Origin: Paenarthrobacter sp. Z7-10 | GTDB lineage: Bacteria > Actinomycetota > Actinomycetes > Actinomycetales > Micrococcaceae | DNA: 64,000 nt | Direction of reading: 5' to 3' | Assembly: GCF_026932795.1 (NCBI RefSeq) | Contig: NZ_JADPVH010000008.1 | Coordinates: forward strand, 1 to 64,000 | Shown: piece by piece, positions 25,656 to 35,480 of the stretch | How positions within the stretch are numbered: the first letter of the stretch is position 1 | How the letters are laid out: each line of letters starts with the position of its first letter | Position numbers and translations under genes: made by a program | The notes under the pieces: model-generated | The model's database searches: none | Told to the model about the DNA's origin: nothing | The model's input: only the letters and a program-made list of their open reading frames with translations

Positions 25656-26975
25656 GTGGAATCGAATCAGTCTGAGCAGGTGGCGGCTGGTCCCCCACCG
25701 CGGGAGGATGTGGGGGCCGCCGCAGCCTCGGCTGAGCACCGCAGCGCTCATATTCTCCATGTTGATATGGACGCGTTCTTTGTCTCGGTTGAATTACTTG
25801 ATGCTCCACACCTGCTGGGCCGACCCGTCATTGTAGGCTTTCCCGCGGGCCGCTCCGTAGTGCTGTCGGCCTCCTATGAAGCGCGGGCAGTGGGCGTCCA
25901 CTCCGCGATGCCGATGGCCGCCGCGATGCGGCTCTGTCCGGCGGCCGCCATTATTGAACCCCGCCACCAGCTCTATTACGAGGTGTCCGGCCAGCTGATG
26001 GAGATTTTTAATTCCATCACAGATCTGGTGGAGCCGCTGAGCGTCGATGAGGCTTTCCTGGATGTCGCGGGTTCGATGCGCCGGCTCGGCCCACCGCTGG
26101 CCATCGGTGCACTGATCCGGCGGCGGGTCGCTGCGGAGCTGGGCATTACCGCTTCCGTAGGTATAGCGTCCACGAAATTCGTCGCGAAGATTGCCTCCAC
26201 CCGGTGCAAACCGGACGGAATGCTGCTGATTCCGCGGGACGAGACAGTGGCGTACCTGCATACTCTGCCGGTGCAGGCACTTTGGGGCGTTGGCCAAAAG
26301 ACAGTCCAACTGCTGGCCAGGCTGGGTATCCATTCGGTGGCCGATGTCGCAGCGACGCCTCTACCGGTGCTGCGTAAGGTGTTGGGCGTCACCGGCGAAC
26401 ACGTGCACCGGCTGTCCTGGGGCATCGATCCCCGTCCCGTGACGCCGGTCCGGGCGGAAAAGAGCATCGGGGCGGAATCAACGTTTGCCACGGACACCTC
26501 CGATGACGCGGCCCTCAAGCGTGAGCTGCTTCGATTGGCTCACCGCAGCGCGGAGCGCCTGCGCCAATCCGGCGTCGTGGCGCGCACCGTGGTGCTCAAG
26601 GTCAAGTACGCGGACTTTTCAGTGCTGAGCCGCTCGCGCACCGTGGGCTCACCCGTGGACAGCGCACAACTGCTCTATGCCACGGCGGTACAGCTGCTGG
26701 AAGCACTGGGGGACAGGCCGATGACGGTGCGTCTGATCGGGCTGCGGGCCGAAGCGCTGGAACCGGCCGGGCAATCGTCGTTCCAGCTCAGTTTGGACCG
26801 GCGTGAGGACAACTGGAGGACGGCGGAGGCTGCCCTCGATGCGGTGGCGGCCAAATTCGGCCCGCGGAAAATCGTTCCGGCCAGACTGCTGGAGACCAGA
26901 ACGGCAGCACGAACTTCAGCGCCGAAAACGGGATCGACAGCGCGAGGCGAAAATACCGGTGGAGCACCGCGCTGA
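25656..26975 (+). CDS. dinB: DNA polymerase IV (Y family)
   Basis: This 439-residue error-prone translesion polymerase has the Y-family palm motifs HVDMDAFFVSVE (Asp37) and SVDEAFLDVAG, the helix-hairpin-helix region LWGVGQKTVQLLARLGI and the little-finger domain. The C-terminal tail is basic and has no clear QLxLF-type clamp-binding motif, although SSFQLSLD near residue 375 could serve. GTG 25656 is chosen because it is 7 nt after a TAGAAT element. No LexA box was seen in the short divergent region. It is divergent from the lipoprotein/prenyl synthase pair. Confidence 0.93.
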   Translation: MESNQSEQVAAGPPPREDVGAAAASAEHRSAHILHVDMDAFFVSVELLDAPHLLGRPVIVGFPAGRSVVLSASYEARAVGVHSAMPMAAAMRLCPAAAIIEPRHQLYYEVSGQLMEIFNSITDLVEPLSVDEAFLDVAGSMRRLGPPLAIGALIRRRVAAELGITASVGIASTKFVAKIASTRCKPDGMLLIPRDETVAYLHTLPVQALWGVGQKTVQLLARLGIHSVADVAATPLPVLRKVLGVTGEHVHRLSWGIDPRPVTPVRAEKSIGAESTFATDTSDDAALKRELLRLAHRSAERLRQSGVVARTVVLKVKYADFSVLSRSRTVGSPVDSAQLLYATAVQLLEALGDRPMTVRLIGLRAEALEPAGQSSFQLSLDRREDNWRTAEAALDAVAAKFGPRKIVPARLLETRTAARTSAPKTGSTARGENTGGAPR

Positions 26976-27113
26976 GGCGACCGGTCACGGGCTGTTGCAC
27001 CGTTGCTGGGACGGGTTTCAGTTCCGTCCAAACAAGCCTATTCTTAGTTCTAGGCAGTGAGCTTGGAAGCGAGGCGTCGGCAGGGAACTAACCTTCCGGC
27101 GTCGTTCGTTACT

Positions 27114-27119
27114 TAGGAT
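27114..27119 (+). promoter_or_regulatory. candidate -10 of DUF3040 gene
   Basis: TAGGAT lies 35 nt before the ATG, leaving a short leader that contains AAGGAGG. Confidence 0.4.
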
Positions 27120-27154
27120 GAAGTCCCCACGGTAATGACCTGAAGGAGGTCGAG

Positions 27155-27520
27155 ATGCCCCTTTCGGAGCACGAGCAGAGGTTGCTGGACCAGCTCGAGC
27201 AGCAGTTGCACGCCGAAGATCCCAAATTCGCCAGTTCATTGGGCTCGGATCCGGCGCGGTTATTGTCAACTCGGCACATTGTCATAGGTGTGCTGGTTGC
27301 AATAGCAGGCGTTCTCATCCTTCTGATGGGAGTGGCTTGGCAGTTCATTCCGCTGGGCGTTGCCGGCTTTGTCGTGATGGGGGCGGGCGTTTACTTCGCC
27401 ACGCTGCGCCGAGGAGCGCTCCGATCGTCCGGCGGCAGTGCCGGGCGTGGCGGAAAATCCAAAAGCTCGTTCATGAGCAGCCTGGAAGAACGATGGGATC
27501 AGCGGCGGCGCGGCGAGTAG
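27155..27520 (+). CDS. DUF3040 membrane protein
   Basis: The 121-residue protein begins MPLSEHEQRLLDQLEQQL, the defining start of DUF3040, and has two adjacent membrane segments (HIVIGVLVAIAGVLILLMGV and IPLGVAGFVVMGAGVYFATL). It ends in a basic, Gly/Ser-rich tail. The AAGGAGG at 27143-27149 sets the start. A DUF3040 gene (Rv2169c) precedes the dcw cluster in mycobacteria too. No biochemical role is known to me; a link to wall synthesis is inferred from conserved position only. Confidence 0.88.
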   Translation: MPLSEHEQRLLDQLEQQLHAEDPKFASSLGSDPARLLSTRHIVIGVLVAIAGVLILLMGVAWQFIPLGVAGFVVMGAGVYFATLRRGALRSSGGSAGRGGKSKSSFMSSLEERWDQRRRGE

Positions 27521-27583
27521 CCCGGGTCCAAGTGACGTAACTTCACCCTCCACATTCCACCACCGGACGAGGCGGTGGCTCGA

Positions 27584-27607
27584 AAAGACCCGCGGTAGCG
27601 GGTCTTT
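27584..27607 (+). terminator. rho-independent-type terminator after DUF3040 gene
   Basis: AAAGACCCGC (27584-27593) pairs perfectly with GCGGGTCTTT (27598-27607) around a GGTA tetraloop. It isolates the dcw cluster promoter from upstream transcription. Confidence 0.75.
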
Positions 27608-27740
27608 CGCATTTAAGCTCGCCCGCAGGTTCGGCGCAACGGCCGTGCCGCTGAAATCCCTCCACCGGCCACCCACCGCCGGTTCGCAGCTCTGGCGCGG
27701 GTCCTCATCGCAACACGCCCAGCCGTTCCCGTATGTGGCG

Positions 27741-27768
27741 TTGACCGTGGGGCATTGTGGAGTAAAGT
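27741..27768 (+). promoter_or_regulatory. candidate mraZ (dcw) promoter
   Basis: TTGACC (27741-27746) is separated by 16 nt from TAAAGT (27763-27768). It lies inside the GTGG repeat array and 65 nt before the mraZ ATG. Confidence 0.55.
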
Positions 27769-27812
27769 GGAGCAAGTAAGAGGGTGGTGGGTATGAGTGG
27801 TTCTGCAGGTGG
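27747..27812 (+). promoter_or_regulatory. MraZ-box: 10-bp-periodic GTGG repeats
   Basis: GTGG occurs at 27747, 27757, 27767, 27787 and 27797, an exact 10-bp spacing with one position missing, and again at 27809. MraZ proteins bind direct repeats of a short G-rich motif (TGGGA in E. coli, AAAGTGG-like in mollicutes) spaced 10 bp apart upstream of their own gene. One copy here reads AAAGTGG. Autoregulation by MraZ is the natural reading. Confidence 0.65.
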
Positions 27813-27832
27813 GTCTCTAAGAGGGAGTGGCG

Positions 27833-28264
27833 ATGTTTCTCGGAACGTATTCGCCGCGTCTCGATGAGAAGGGACGAGTCATTCTTCCGGCCAAATACCG
27901 CGAGGAACTGGCCGAAGGGCTGGTGCTTACGCGTGGGCAGGAGCGCTGCATCTACGTCTTCTCTCGGGCTGAGTTCGAGAAAACCCACGAACAGATGCAG
28001 AGGTCTCCAATCTCCTCCCGGCGGACACGTGATTATCTCCGGGTTTTCCTGTCGGGCGCCTCAGACGAGGTTCCGGACAAGCAGGGACGGGTGACCATTC
28101 CGCCGGCGCTGCGGGACTATGCCGGTCTTGACCGTGAGCTGATCGTAATTGGGGTCGGGGCCCGGGCAGAGATCTGGGATGCCACGGCTTGGGTGGACTA
28201 CCTTGCAGCGTCTGAGGACTCCTTCTCCGATACGGACGAGGAAAACATGCCGGGCATCAACTGA
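27833..28264 (+). CDS. mraZ: transcriptional regulator MraZ
   Basis: MraZ is the AbrB-like DNA-binding protein that heads the dcw cluster and usually represses it. The 143-residue product has two SpoVT/AbrB-type halves: [20 protein letters not shown] at the start and [20 protein letters not shown] near residue 85. ATG 27833 is preferred over GTG 27827 because the family begins MFLGTYSP and GGGAG is 6 nt upstream. Its presumed operator array lies directly upstream. A 300-nt non-coding stretch separates it from rsmH. Confidence 0.96.
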   Translation: MFLGTYSPRLDEKGRVILPAKYREELAEGLVLTRGQERCIYVFSRAEFEKTHEQMQRSPISSRRTRDYLRVFLSGASDEVPDKQGRVTIPPALRDYAGLDRELIVIGVGARAEIWDATAWVDYLAASEDSFSDTDEENMPGIN

Positions 28265-28277
28265 CGGCCTTCGCAGC

Positions 28278-28326
28278 GGTACGAATCAACGCAGGTACGA
28301 ATCAACGCAGGTACGAACAATCAGCA
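28278..28326 (+). repeat. 16-bp tandem repeat between mraZ and rsmH
   Basis: Two perfect copies of GGTACGAATCAACGCA (28278-28293, 28294-28309) are followed by a diverged third (GGTACGAACAATCAGCA). They lie in the 301-nt gap between mraZ and rsmH, which otherwise holds a small GGCTCG/CGAGCC hairpin at 28502-28520 and the rsmH ribosome-binding site. No gene was seen there. Confidence 0.75.
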
Positions 28327-28565
28327 GTACAACGGTGAAACTAACCAGCAAAAGATGCCTCACCGGCAGCACCACGACGAAACACGGACAGCAGGGTTCT
28401 TGAACGAGATCTCCAGCCGCCCAGCACTCTCAACCTGGCTCACCTTCCCCGGAGCCAGGCGGAGCAGGGCTCGGCGCGGATGGGGATCTGGCTTAAGAAA
28501 CGGCTCGTCGGCACCGAGCCGGTGCCGGGCGGGCTGCAACTCAGGATTCAACGCAAGGAGACGGC

Positions 28566-29564
28566 ATGACGGGGAACGAGGCAACGCCGCCCACTGCGGA
28601 CCGTCACGTTCCCGTCCTGAAGGAGCGTTGCATTAGTCTCCTCGCACCGGCCATCGAACTGGCCATCGGCGCCGACCGCACCCCTGTCGTCGTCGATGCG
28701 ACATTGGGCATGGGTGGCCACAGCGAAGCGCTCCTGCAGCGCTTTCCACAGCTGCATCTGGTGGCCATCGACCGTGACACCGAAGCGCTGGCGCTGGCGG
28801 CTGAACGGCTCGCCCCATTCCAACAGCGTACCGATTTGGTTCATGCAATCTACGACGAGATCGGCGATGTGCTGGCGGACTTGGGGTTCGACGGCGTCGA
28901 CGGCGTTCTGATGGACCTCGGCGTTTCCTCGCTGCAGTTGGACGAGCGGGAACGCGGCTTTGCCTACTCCTACGACGCTCCGCTCGATATGCGGATGGAC
29001 ACGAGCCGGGGCCGCACCGCCGCTGACGTCGTCAACGGCTACAGCGAAGAGGACCTGGTGCGCATCATCCGCCGTTGGGGTGAAGAAAAGTTCGCCGGTC
29101 GAATTGCGAACCGGATTGTGGCAGCCCGGGCCCAGGCACCTTTGCGCACCACCGGCGAGCTGGTGGAGCAGATCCGTCAGGTCGTGCCTGCCGCGGCCGC
29201 CCGGACCGGTGGACATCCAGCCAAGCGGACCTTCCAGGCCTTACGCATCGAAGTCAACGAGGAACTCGACGTACTGGAGCGCGCTGTCCCGGCCGCAGTG
29301 GACGCGTTGGTTCTGCATGGCCGCTGCGTGGTTATGTCCTACCACTCGCTGGAGGACAAGATCGTCAAGACGGTCTTTGCCGCCGGCTCGAAATCGTCCG
29401 CTCCGTTGGGCTTCCCAGTGGAGTTGGAAGAGCATAAGGCCGTGCTCAAGATGCTGACCAAGGGCACCGAAGTACCCACGGCCGCCGAAACGGCAGAAAA
29501 TCCGCGGGCGGCCTCGGCCCGGCTGCGGGCAGTGGAACGAATCCGAAACAGGAGAGCAGCATGA
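28566..29564 (+). CDS. rsmH: 16S rRNA (cytosine-1402-N4) methyltransferase
   Basis: RsmH (MraW) N4-methylates C1402 in the 16S rRNA decoding centre using S-adenosylmethionine. The 332-residue protein shows [13 protein letters not shown], the SAM loop [14 protein letters not shown], the [18 protein letters not shown] block and the C-terminal [11 protein letters not shown]. An AAGGAG sequence precedes the ATG. Its stop overlaps the ftsL-like start by 4 bp. Its family-standard length and position after mraZ leave little doubt. Confidence 0.97.
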   Translation: MTGNEATPPTADRHVPVLKERCISLLAPAIELAIGADRTPVVVDATLGMGGHSEALLQRFPQLHLVAIDRDTEALALAAERLAPFQQRTDLVHAIYDEIGDVLADLGFDGVDGVLMDLGVSSLQLDERERGFAYSYDAPLDMRMDTSRGRTAADVVNGYSEEDLVRIIRRWGEEKFAGRIANRIVAARAQAPLRTTGELVEQIRQVVPAAAARTGGHPAKRTFQALRIEVNEELDVLERAVPAAVDALVLHGRCVVMSYHSLEDKIVKTVFAAGSKSSAPLGFPVELEEHKAVLKMLTKGTEVPTAAETAENPRAASARLRAVERIRNRRAA

Positions 29565-30220
29565 GCGCCGCGGCACCCAGTAATTTTCAGTCGATCCTCG
29601 GCAATACGGCGCGTACCCTGCAGGGTTTCGGGCCGGTCCCTGCCCGGCCGGGGACCGATGGCCAGGAGACGGCCAGGGTGCGAACGCCGCTCTCGCTCGT
29701 CGCCGGGACTCCGCGCAGGCGGCGCACACCCTTCGTCGTCTTCTGCTTCCTGACCCTGGTGGCCGCGCTGATGACCGTTTTGGTGCTCAATATCTCGGTT
29801 TCCAGCGGGCAGTACCAGCTGGTGCAACTCACCGGGCAGCAAGCGGACCTGCTCAAGGCCAATCAGGATCTGACACAGCAGGTGCAAAACGCCGAAGCTC
29901 CCCAGAATTTGGTCGCCAAGGCGGCAGAATTGGGAATGGTCAGTTCCAACTCGATGGGTCAGATCAACTTGAAGACAATGGCAATCAGCGGCAGCCCCAA
30001 GCCCGCCACCGCGGCGGATAAGCCTATGACCGTCATGGCACCTCCGGCCGTCGACGGGCAGCAGGCGGCGGCTTCGGCCGCTGCGGATCCGGCGCCGGCT
30101 TCGGCACCGGACCCGGTCATGGTGCCGGATACCGCGGTGCCGGCAGCACACGTCGTGGCCCCTCCGGCGGAGGATCTCCACGGCGGCAGCATTCCGTCGC
30201 CCCAGCAGAAGCACGGCTAG
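29561..30220 (+). CDS. ftsL: FtsL-like divisome protein
   Basis: This 219-residue bitopic membrane protein occupies the ftsL slot between rsmH and pbpB. It has a 65-residue cytosolic part, one membrane helix ([20 protein letters not shown]) and a short heptad-like extracellular region ([20 protein letters not shown]) that would pair with a FtsB-type partner. A long Ala/Pro-rich tail follows. FtsL proteins diverge strongly, so the call rests on topology and position (compare Rv2164c). It overlaps rsmH by an ATGA. Confidence 0.85.
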   Translation: MSAAAPSNFQSILGNTARTLQGFGPVPARPGTDGQETARVRTPLSLVAGTPRRRRTPFVVFCFLTLVAALMTVLVLNISVSSGQYQLVQLTGQQADLLKANQDLTQQVQNAEAPQNLVAKAAELGMVSSNSMGQINLKTMAISGSPKPATAADKPMTVMAPPAVDGQQAAASAAADPAPASAPDPVMVPDTAVPAAHVVAPPAEDLHGGSIPSPQQKHG

Positions 30221-30309
30221 GGCGGCGCTGCCGAATACATGGCAGCCTGGCGGGGTGCTGCCACCAGAAATGCAGCTTGTCTGCGAAGGCTAGGTAATGA
30301 GGAACAGCA

Positions 30310-32112
30310 GTGGCACCCACTAACAGCAGAGGCCGGAATTCCACCCTCCGGTCCCGGACCGCAAAGACCGCTACCCGCCGGTTGAGGATTGGTCTGGGCC
30401 TGATGCTCGCTTTGCTGCTCATCATTACCGGCAAGCTGTTCCTCGTGCAGGGGCTTGATATGGGTGGCATGGCTGAGGCCGCGATCAGCCAGCGCACCGT
30501 GGCGCAGACACTTCCGGCCACCCGCGGGGAGATCGTCGACGCCAATGGCAAAGTCCTTGCGCGCAGCGTGATTCGCTACGACATCACGGTCTCACCGAAG
30601 AACAATACCGACGCCGCATCGTTCAATCGCCGCAACGCCGAGGGAAAAGTAGAGGAGATTTCCCGGGATCAGGGTATTGCGGAGCTGACCTCCGTGCTGG
30701 GGCTCTCCGAGACGAACGTCCGAAAAGCTGTGACAGGGAATTCCAACTTTGCCTACGTCGCCAAGGGCGTCACACCGGAGCTGGAAACCAAAGTGATGGC
30801 GCTGGGGCTGCCGGGCATTTATGCGCAGCCGACCAGCCAGCGCGTGTATCCACAGGGTGCGGTGGCCGGAAGCCTGGTGGGATTCCTTGGCTCCGATGGC
30901 ACGCCGCTGGCCGGGCTGGAACAGACCATGAACCAAAAACTGACCGGTACGGACGGTTCCCGCACCTACCAGCGCGGCGCGAACGGCATCGTCATCCCGA
31001 CGGCACCGGACGAAATCACGCCCGCTGTTGACGGCCAAACGGTGAAGCTGACCATCAACAGCGACATTCAGTATTATGCCCAGCAGGCCATCAACGACCA
31101 GGTCAAGAAATTCAGTGCACAATGGGGCAACATCGTTGTGGTGGAGGCCAAGACCGGCAGGATTGTGGCCATGGCGGACAATAACACCGTGGATCCGAAT
31201 GACCCCGGTGCCACCGCCGCCATTGACCGCGGTGCGCGTTCCGTGACTGCCGCCGTCGAGCCCGGTTCCACCGAGAAAACCGTTACGGCTTCCGCGGCGA
31301 TCAACGAAGGCAAGATCACCCCAATCTCCCATGTGCTGGTGCCGCCGACGTACAGCACCCACGGGCAAACCTTTTCGGACGCCTTCGAGCACGGTTACCA
31401 GCGGCGGACCTTCGCCGGCATCATCGGCGATTCCATGAATACCGGAACCGTGATGGTGGGGGAGCAGTTGAGCAAACAGAAGCGCTACGACTACCTGCAT
31501 AACTTCGGCATCGGGCAACGCACAGGCATTCCCCTGCCGGGGGAGAATAAGGGCATTCTGGCACAGCCGGAGCAGTGGGATGGCAGGCAGGAGTTCACCG
31601 TGCTCTTTGGCCAGGGCGTCTCCCAGACCCCGCTGCAGACCGCCATGGTTTATCAGACCATTGCCAACAACGGTGTCCGGCTCAAGCCGCAACTGATCGA
31701 TTCCTACATTGATCCGGATGGCACCGTGCATAAGGTGGCCCAGCAGCCCGGTACCAAGGTCATTAGCCCCCAAAGCGACCAGCAGGTTAAGGATCTCCTG
31801 GAGAGCGTGGTCACCGCCGGCGACGCCAAGGACGTCAAGGTTGCCGGCTACCGGGTGGGAGGCAAGACCGGCACGGCGGAGGCGCCGAAGGACAATGGTG
31901 TGGGGTTCGAGGGTTACACCGCATCGTTCGTCGGGATGGCTCCAATGGAGGATCCGCAGTACGTGGTGCTGGTGACGGTGCAGCGGCCGCAGGGAAATAT
32001 CTACGGTATTTCACAGGCGCCGGTGTTTAATTCCGTAATGGGACAAGTCCTGCACACCTACAACGTTCCCCCGTCCACCACCAAATCTGTCGCATTGGCG
32101 CAAATGTACTAG
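30310..32112 (+). CDS. ftsI: septal peptidoglycan transpeptidase, class B PBP3
   Basis: FtsI/PbpB cross-links peptidoglycan at the septum. The 600-residue protein has an N-terminal membrane anchor (IGLGLMLALLLIITGKLFLV), a dimerisation domain containing ATRGEIVDANGKVLA, and the transpeptidase domain with SxxK (Ser320-Lys323), SxN (Ser375-Asn377) and KTGT (from Lys519). All three catalytic motifs are intact. The GTG follows a GAGGAA sequence. It is separated from ftsL by 90 nt that show no clear promoter. Confidence 0.96.
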   Translation: MAPTNSRGRNSTLRSRTAKTATRRLRIGLGLMLALLLIITGKLFLVQGLDMGGMAEAAISQRTVAQTLPATRGEIVDANGKVLARSVIRYDITVSPKNNTDAASFNRRNAEGKVEEISRDQGIAELTSVLGLSETNVRKAVTGNSNFAYVAKGVTPELETKVMALGLPGIYAQPTSQRVYPQGAVAGSLVGFLGSDGTPLAGLEQTMNQKLTGTDGSRTYQRGANGIVIPTAPDEITPAVDGQTVKLTINSDIQYYAQQAINDQVKKFSAQWGNIVVVEAKTGRIVAMADNNTVDPNDPGATAAIDRGARSVTAAVEPGSTEKTVTASAAINEGKITPISHVLVPPTYSTHGQTFSDAFEHGYQRRTFAGIIGDSMNTGTVMVGEQLSKQKRYDYLHNFGIGQRTGIPLPGENKGILAQPEQWDGRQEFTVLFGQGVSQTPLQTAMVYQTIANNGVRLKPQLIDSYIDPDGTVHKVAQQPGTKVISPQSDQQVKDLLESVVTAGDAKDVKVAGYRVGGKTGTAEAPKDNGVGFEGYTASFVGMAPMEDPQYVVLVTVQRPQGNIYGISQAPVFNSVMGQVLHTYNVPPSTTKSVALAQMY

Positions 32113-32210
32113 CGCATGGTCCTGATGCATCGCGCTGATGCGCCCAGTTGTACGGCCCAATCCACCCGACCGGACGCCTGAATCCGGGCAGAAGCCAGCG
32201 GAGCATTATC

Positions 32211-33965
32211 GTGACTGAAAATCAGAACTCCACGCCCGAGGGCGAACCATCCCTGCGGCCGAACCAGGTCCGTCCGCGGGAGTTGGCGGAGATCGCGCGG
32301 CACTGCGCAGCGGCTCTTCAGGGCGGGGGCGGCATCACAGTCACGGGACTGACCTTGGATTCGCGCATGGTTCGCCCGGGCGACCTGTACCTGGCCTTGC
32401 CTGGCGCGAAGGCGCACGGCGCCGACTTTGGCGTGCAGGCGGTGGAGGCGGGTGCGGCGGCAATCCTGACCGATGCCGACGGCGCCCGCCGGCTCAGCAG
32501 GCTTCGTCCTTTTGCCGAGGCCGGGCAGGCGGAGCAGGCGGAGCAGGCCGAGCATAACTCCGGCGTCGGTCTGCAGGTCCCGGTGCTGACTGTGGACTCT
32601 CCGCGCAGCGTCATAGGCAGCCTCGCGGCCCTCATCTATGGTCCAGCGGACCGGGAGCCGGCCATGCCGCTGCTGGGGGTCACGGGGACGAACGGCAAGA
32701 CCACCACCACCTACCTGATCAATTCCCTGCTGCGGGCTTTGGGCCGGACCACCGGTTTGATCGGCACCATTGAAATCCTGGCCGGATCGGCCGCCATCCC
32801 CAGTCAGCTCACGACTCCGGAGGCGCCGGACGTACATGCGCTGCTGGCGCTGATGCGGGAGCGAAAGCTGGACGCCGCTTCGATGGAAGTTTCCTCGCAC
32901 GCGCTCTCCTTCGGTCGGGTGGACAGTGTGGTTTTCGACGCCGCCGGCTTCACGAACTTGACCCAGGATCATCTGGACCTGCACGGCACGATGGAGGAGT
33001 ATTTCGGCACGAAAGCGGAGCTGTTCACGCCCGAGCGGGCCCGGCATGCGGTCATAACGGTCGACGACGAGTGGGGACGGCAGATGGCAGCGGCCAGCCG
33101 CATTCCGACGACGACGCTGCTCACCACCGGAGACGATTACCCGGGTGGCGCCGGATCCGCCGTACCCGGGTCTGGGAACGTCTGGCGGGTCACCGACGTG
33201 CGCGCCCAGGGACTTGGCAGTTCATTCGTGCTGCGCTGCGGCGATGGCCGGGAGCTGCGTGCCGCCACCGGATTGCCGGGCCGCTTCAATGTTTCCAACG
33301 CCGCACTGGCGGCGCTGATGGTGCTGGCCAGCGGAGTGCCGCTGGAATCGGTGCAGGCAGCGCTGGATGACCATGACCCGTTCACGGTCCAGGTCCCGGG
33401 CCGGATGCAGCTGGTGGGCCGGAAGCCGGCAGCCCTCGTGGATTTTGCCCACAACCCCGATGCGCTGGAGCTGGTGCTGCGGGCCGTCAGGCCAACGGTT
33501 GCACCCACCTCCGGTGCAACTGCCGCACCGACCTCCGAAAGCGAAGCGGCGGATGCCAAAGTAATCGTGGTTTTCGGCGCAACAGGGGCGCGGGACGCCA
33601 CGAAGCGCCCCACCATGGGAGCCATCGCCGTCCGGCTTGCCGATGTGGTGATTATCACCGACGATGACCCGCATGATGAGGACGCGGCCAGCATCCGCCG
33701 GGACGTGCTCGCCGGCGCCCGGATGGCCAACGCCGACGAAGCGCTGAACCGGGAGATCCTGGAGGTGTTTCCCCGGGCGGACGCCATTTTCAAGGCCGTC
33801 GAACAGTCCCGTGAACAGGACATCATCGTGGTCGCCGGGCGCGGACATGAGGTGTGGCAGGAGGTCCAGGGCGTGATGCTGCCGTTGGACGACAGGGTGG
33901 AACTGCGCCGGGCGCTGACGCACTTCGGATTCACCCCGGAACCCTTTTCCAAGATAGAGTCCTAG
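32211..33965 (+). CDS. murE: UDP-MurNAc-tripeptide synthetase, probably L-lysine adding
   Basis: MurE adds the third stem-peptide residue to UDP-MurNAc-L-Ala-D-Glu. The 584-residue protein has the ATP loop [14 protein letters not shown] and the Mur-ligase C-terminal domain. In place of the DNPR motif that reads meso-diaminopimelate it has DDPH (485-488), so the Arg that contacts DAP is missing. That fits an L-Lys enzyme, as expected for Arthrobacter peptidoglycan. Two low-complexity insertions are present: AEAGQAEQAEQAE (about residue 105) and an APTSGATAAPTSE stretch (about residues 430-445). GTG 32211 is chosen for its GGAG. Confidence 0.94.
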   Translation: MTENQNSTPEGEPSLRPNQVRPRELAEIARHCAAALQGGGGITVTGLTLDSRMVRPGDLYLALPGAKAHGADFGVQAVEAGAAAILTDADGARRLSRLRPFAEAGQAEQAEQAEHNSGVGLQVPVLTVDSPRSVIGSLAALIYGPADREPAMPLLGVTGTNGKTTTTYLINSLLRALGRTTGLIGTIEILAGSAAIPSQLTTPEAPDVHALLALMRERKLDAASMEVSSHALSFGRVDSVVFDAAGFTNLTQDHLDLHGTMEEYFGTKAELFTPERARHAVITVDDEWGRQMAAASRIPTTTLLTTGDDYPGGAGSAVPGSGNVWRVTDVRAQGLGSSFVLRCGDGRELRAATGLPGRFNVSNAALAALMVLASGVPLESVQAALDDHDPFTVQVPGRMQLVGRKPAALVDFAHNPDALELVLRAVRPTVAPTSGATAAPTSESEAADAKVIVVFGATGARDATKRPTMGAIAVRLADVVIITDDDPHDEDAASIRRDVLAGARMANADEALNREILEVFPRADAIFKAVEQSREQDIIVVAGRGHEVWQEVQGVMLPLDDRVELRRALTHFGFTPEPFSKIES

Positions 33966-33971
33966 ATCGAG

Positions 33972-35480
33972 ATGATTGAACTGAGCGCGGCGGACATCGC
34001 CGCAATAACCCATGGACGACTGAGCGCAACCGCGGTGCCCGAACTGCGGATTGCGGTTTCGGCGATCGTTCCGGACTCCCGCGAGGTTCGTTCCGGCTCG
34101 CTTTATGTCGCCAAGCCCGGGGAGTTCTCCGACGGCCATGACTTCCTTCCGGCCGCCTTCGCTGCCGGTGCCGTCTTGGCGCTTTCGGAGCGCGATGTCG
34201 CGGACGACGGCGGTGCAGCCTTTCCGGCGGTGATCGTCCAGGACGCGGTGTTGGCGATGGGTGCCCTCGCCGCCGAGGTGGTGCGCCGGATCCGCGCCGC
34301 GGGTCAGCTGACGGTCATCGGCATTACCGGTTCGGCGGGAAAGACCACGACAAAGGACCTGCTGGCCGGCGTCCTGTCCCGGCTGGGCCCGACGGTGGCG
34401 CCGCAGGGTTCCTACAATGGCGAGGTGGGCGTTCCACTGACGGTGTTCGGAGCCGACCTCTCAACCCGGTTCCTGGTGATCGAAATGGGTGCCACGAAGA
34501 TTGGCCATGTGGGTTACCTGGCATCGCTGGTGCACCCGGACATTGGTGTGGTGCTGGGGGTGGGCACCGCGCATGCCGGGGAGTTTGGCGGGGTGGAAAA
34601 CATTGCCCGGGCCAAGGGTGAACTGGTCGAATCGCTGTCCCCGTCCGGGTTCGCTGTACTCAATGGCGATGACAACCGGGTGCGTGCCATGGCATCCCGG
34701 ACGTCGGCCCGCGTTGCGCTCTTTGGCACCGGCAGCCAGGTAGGCAGCGGCGCCGCAGCGCGCCTCGGACCGGCTGCAGTGGCGCTGGACGCGACCACGG
34801 ACCGGCACGGACACCCGGTTTTCGACCTGCGGTTTACGGATGAGCCGGAGGGTGTTCGCCATGCCCTCTCCAGCAAGCTGCTTGGCCTGCACCATGTGAC
34901 GAATCTGCTGGCCGCAGCCACCGCGGCGCATCTGGCGGGAGCGTCCCCGGAACTGATCGCGGAGTCGCTGAGCGGGCAAAAAGCCGCCAGCCGCTGGCGG
35001 ATGGAACGCACCGAGCGCGATGACGGCGTGAGCGTCATTAACGATGCCTACAACGCCAACCCGGAGTCCATGCGGGCCGCGCTGCGGACGCTGGCCGAAC
35101 TCGGCCGCACCGACGGCAGCGCCGAACGGCGCACCTGGGCCGTGCTCGGACCGATGCTGGAGCTAGGCGAGGACTCCATCAACGCCCACGACGCGATCGG
35201 CAGGGTTGCTGTTCGTTTGAACATCTCCCGTCTGGTGGTGGTGGGAACACCGGCCCGTGCCATGCATGTTGCGGCGGTGATGGAAGGGTCCTGGGGGGAC
35301 GAGTCGGTCTTTGTTGAGGACGCCGAGGCAGCCTATGAATTGCTGGCCCGCGAACTTCGTCCCGGGGACATCGTTCTGTTCAAGTCCTCCAACGGTGCCG
35401 GGCTGCGATTCCTGGGGGATCGGATAGCATTGCCAACAACCGGCCAACCCGCCGACCCCGAAGGGACGAGGACGCCATGA
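33972..35480 (+). CDS. murF: UDP-MurNAc-tripeptide--D-Ala-D-Ala ligase
   Basis: MurF attaches D-Ala-D-Ala to complete the UDP-MurNAc-pentapeptide. The 502-residue protein has VVPDSREV in the N-terminal domain, the ATP loop [16 protein letters not shown], the substrate motif [10 protein letters not shown] and [15 protein letters not shown] near the C-terminal domain. It begins 6 nt after the murE stop. Its end overlaps mraY by 4 bp, starting a run of overlapping genes that extends to ftsQ. Confidence 0.97.
   Translation: MIELSAADIAAITHGRLSATAVPELRIAVSAIVPDSREVRSGSLYVAKPGEFSDGHDFLPAAFAAGAVLALSERDVADDGGAAFPAVIVQDAVLAMGALAAEVVRRIRAAGQLTVIGITGSAGKTTTKDLLAGVLSRLGPTVAPQGSYNGEVGVPLTVFGADLSTRFLVIEMGATKIGHVGYLASLVHPDIGVVLGVGTAHAGEFGGVENIARAKGELVESLSPSGFAVLNGDDNRVRAMASRTSARVALFGTGSQVGSGAAARLGPAAVALDATTDRHGHPVFDLRFTDEPEGVRHALSSKLLGLHHVTNLLAAATAAHLAGASPELIAESLSGQKAASRWRMERTERDDGVSVINDAYNANPESMRAALRTLAELGRTDGSAERRTWAVLGPMLELGEDSINAHDAIGRVAVRLNISRLVVVGTPARAMHVAAVMEGSWGDESVFVEDAEAAYELLARELRPGDIVLFKSSNGAGLRFLGDRIALPTTGQPADPEGTRTP

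Noticed and set aside
24954-25760. Extended N-terminal part of the prenyl synthase frame
   Set aside because: This stretch runs through the lipoprotein gene in another frame and past its promoter. The GTG at 24953 overlapping the lipoprotein stop is the better start.
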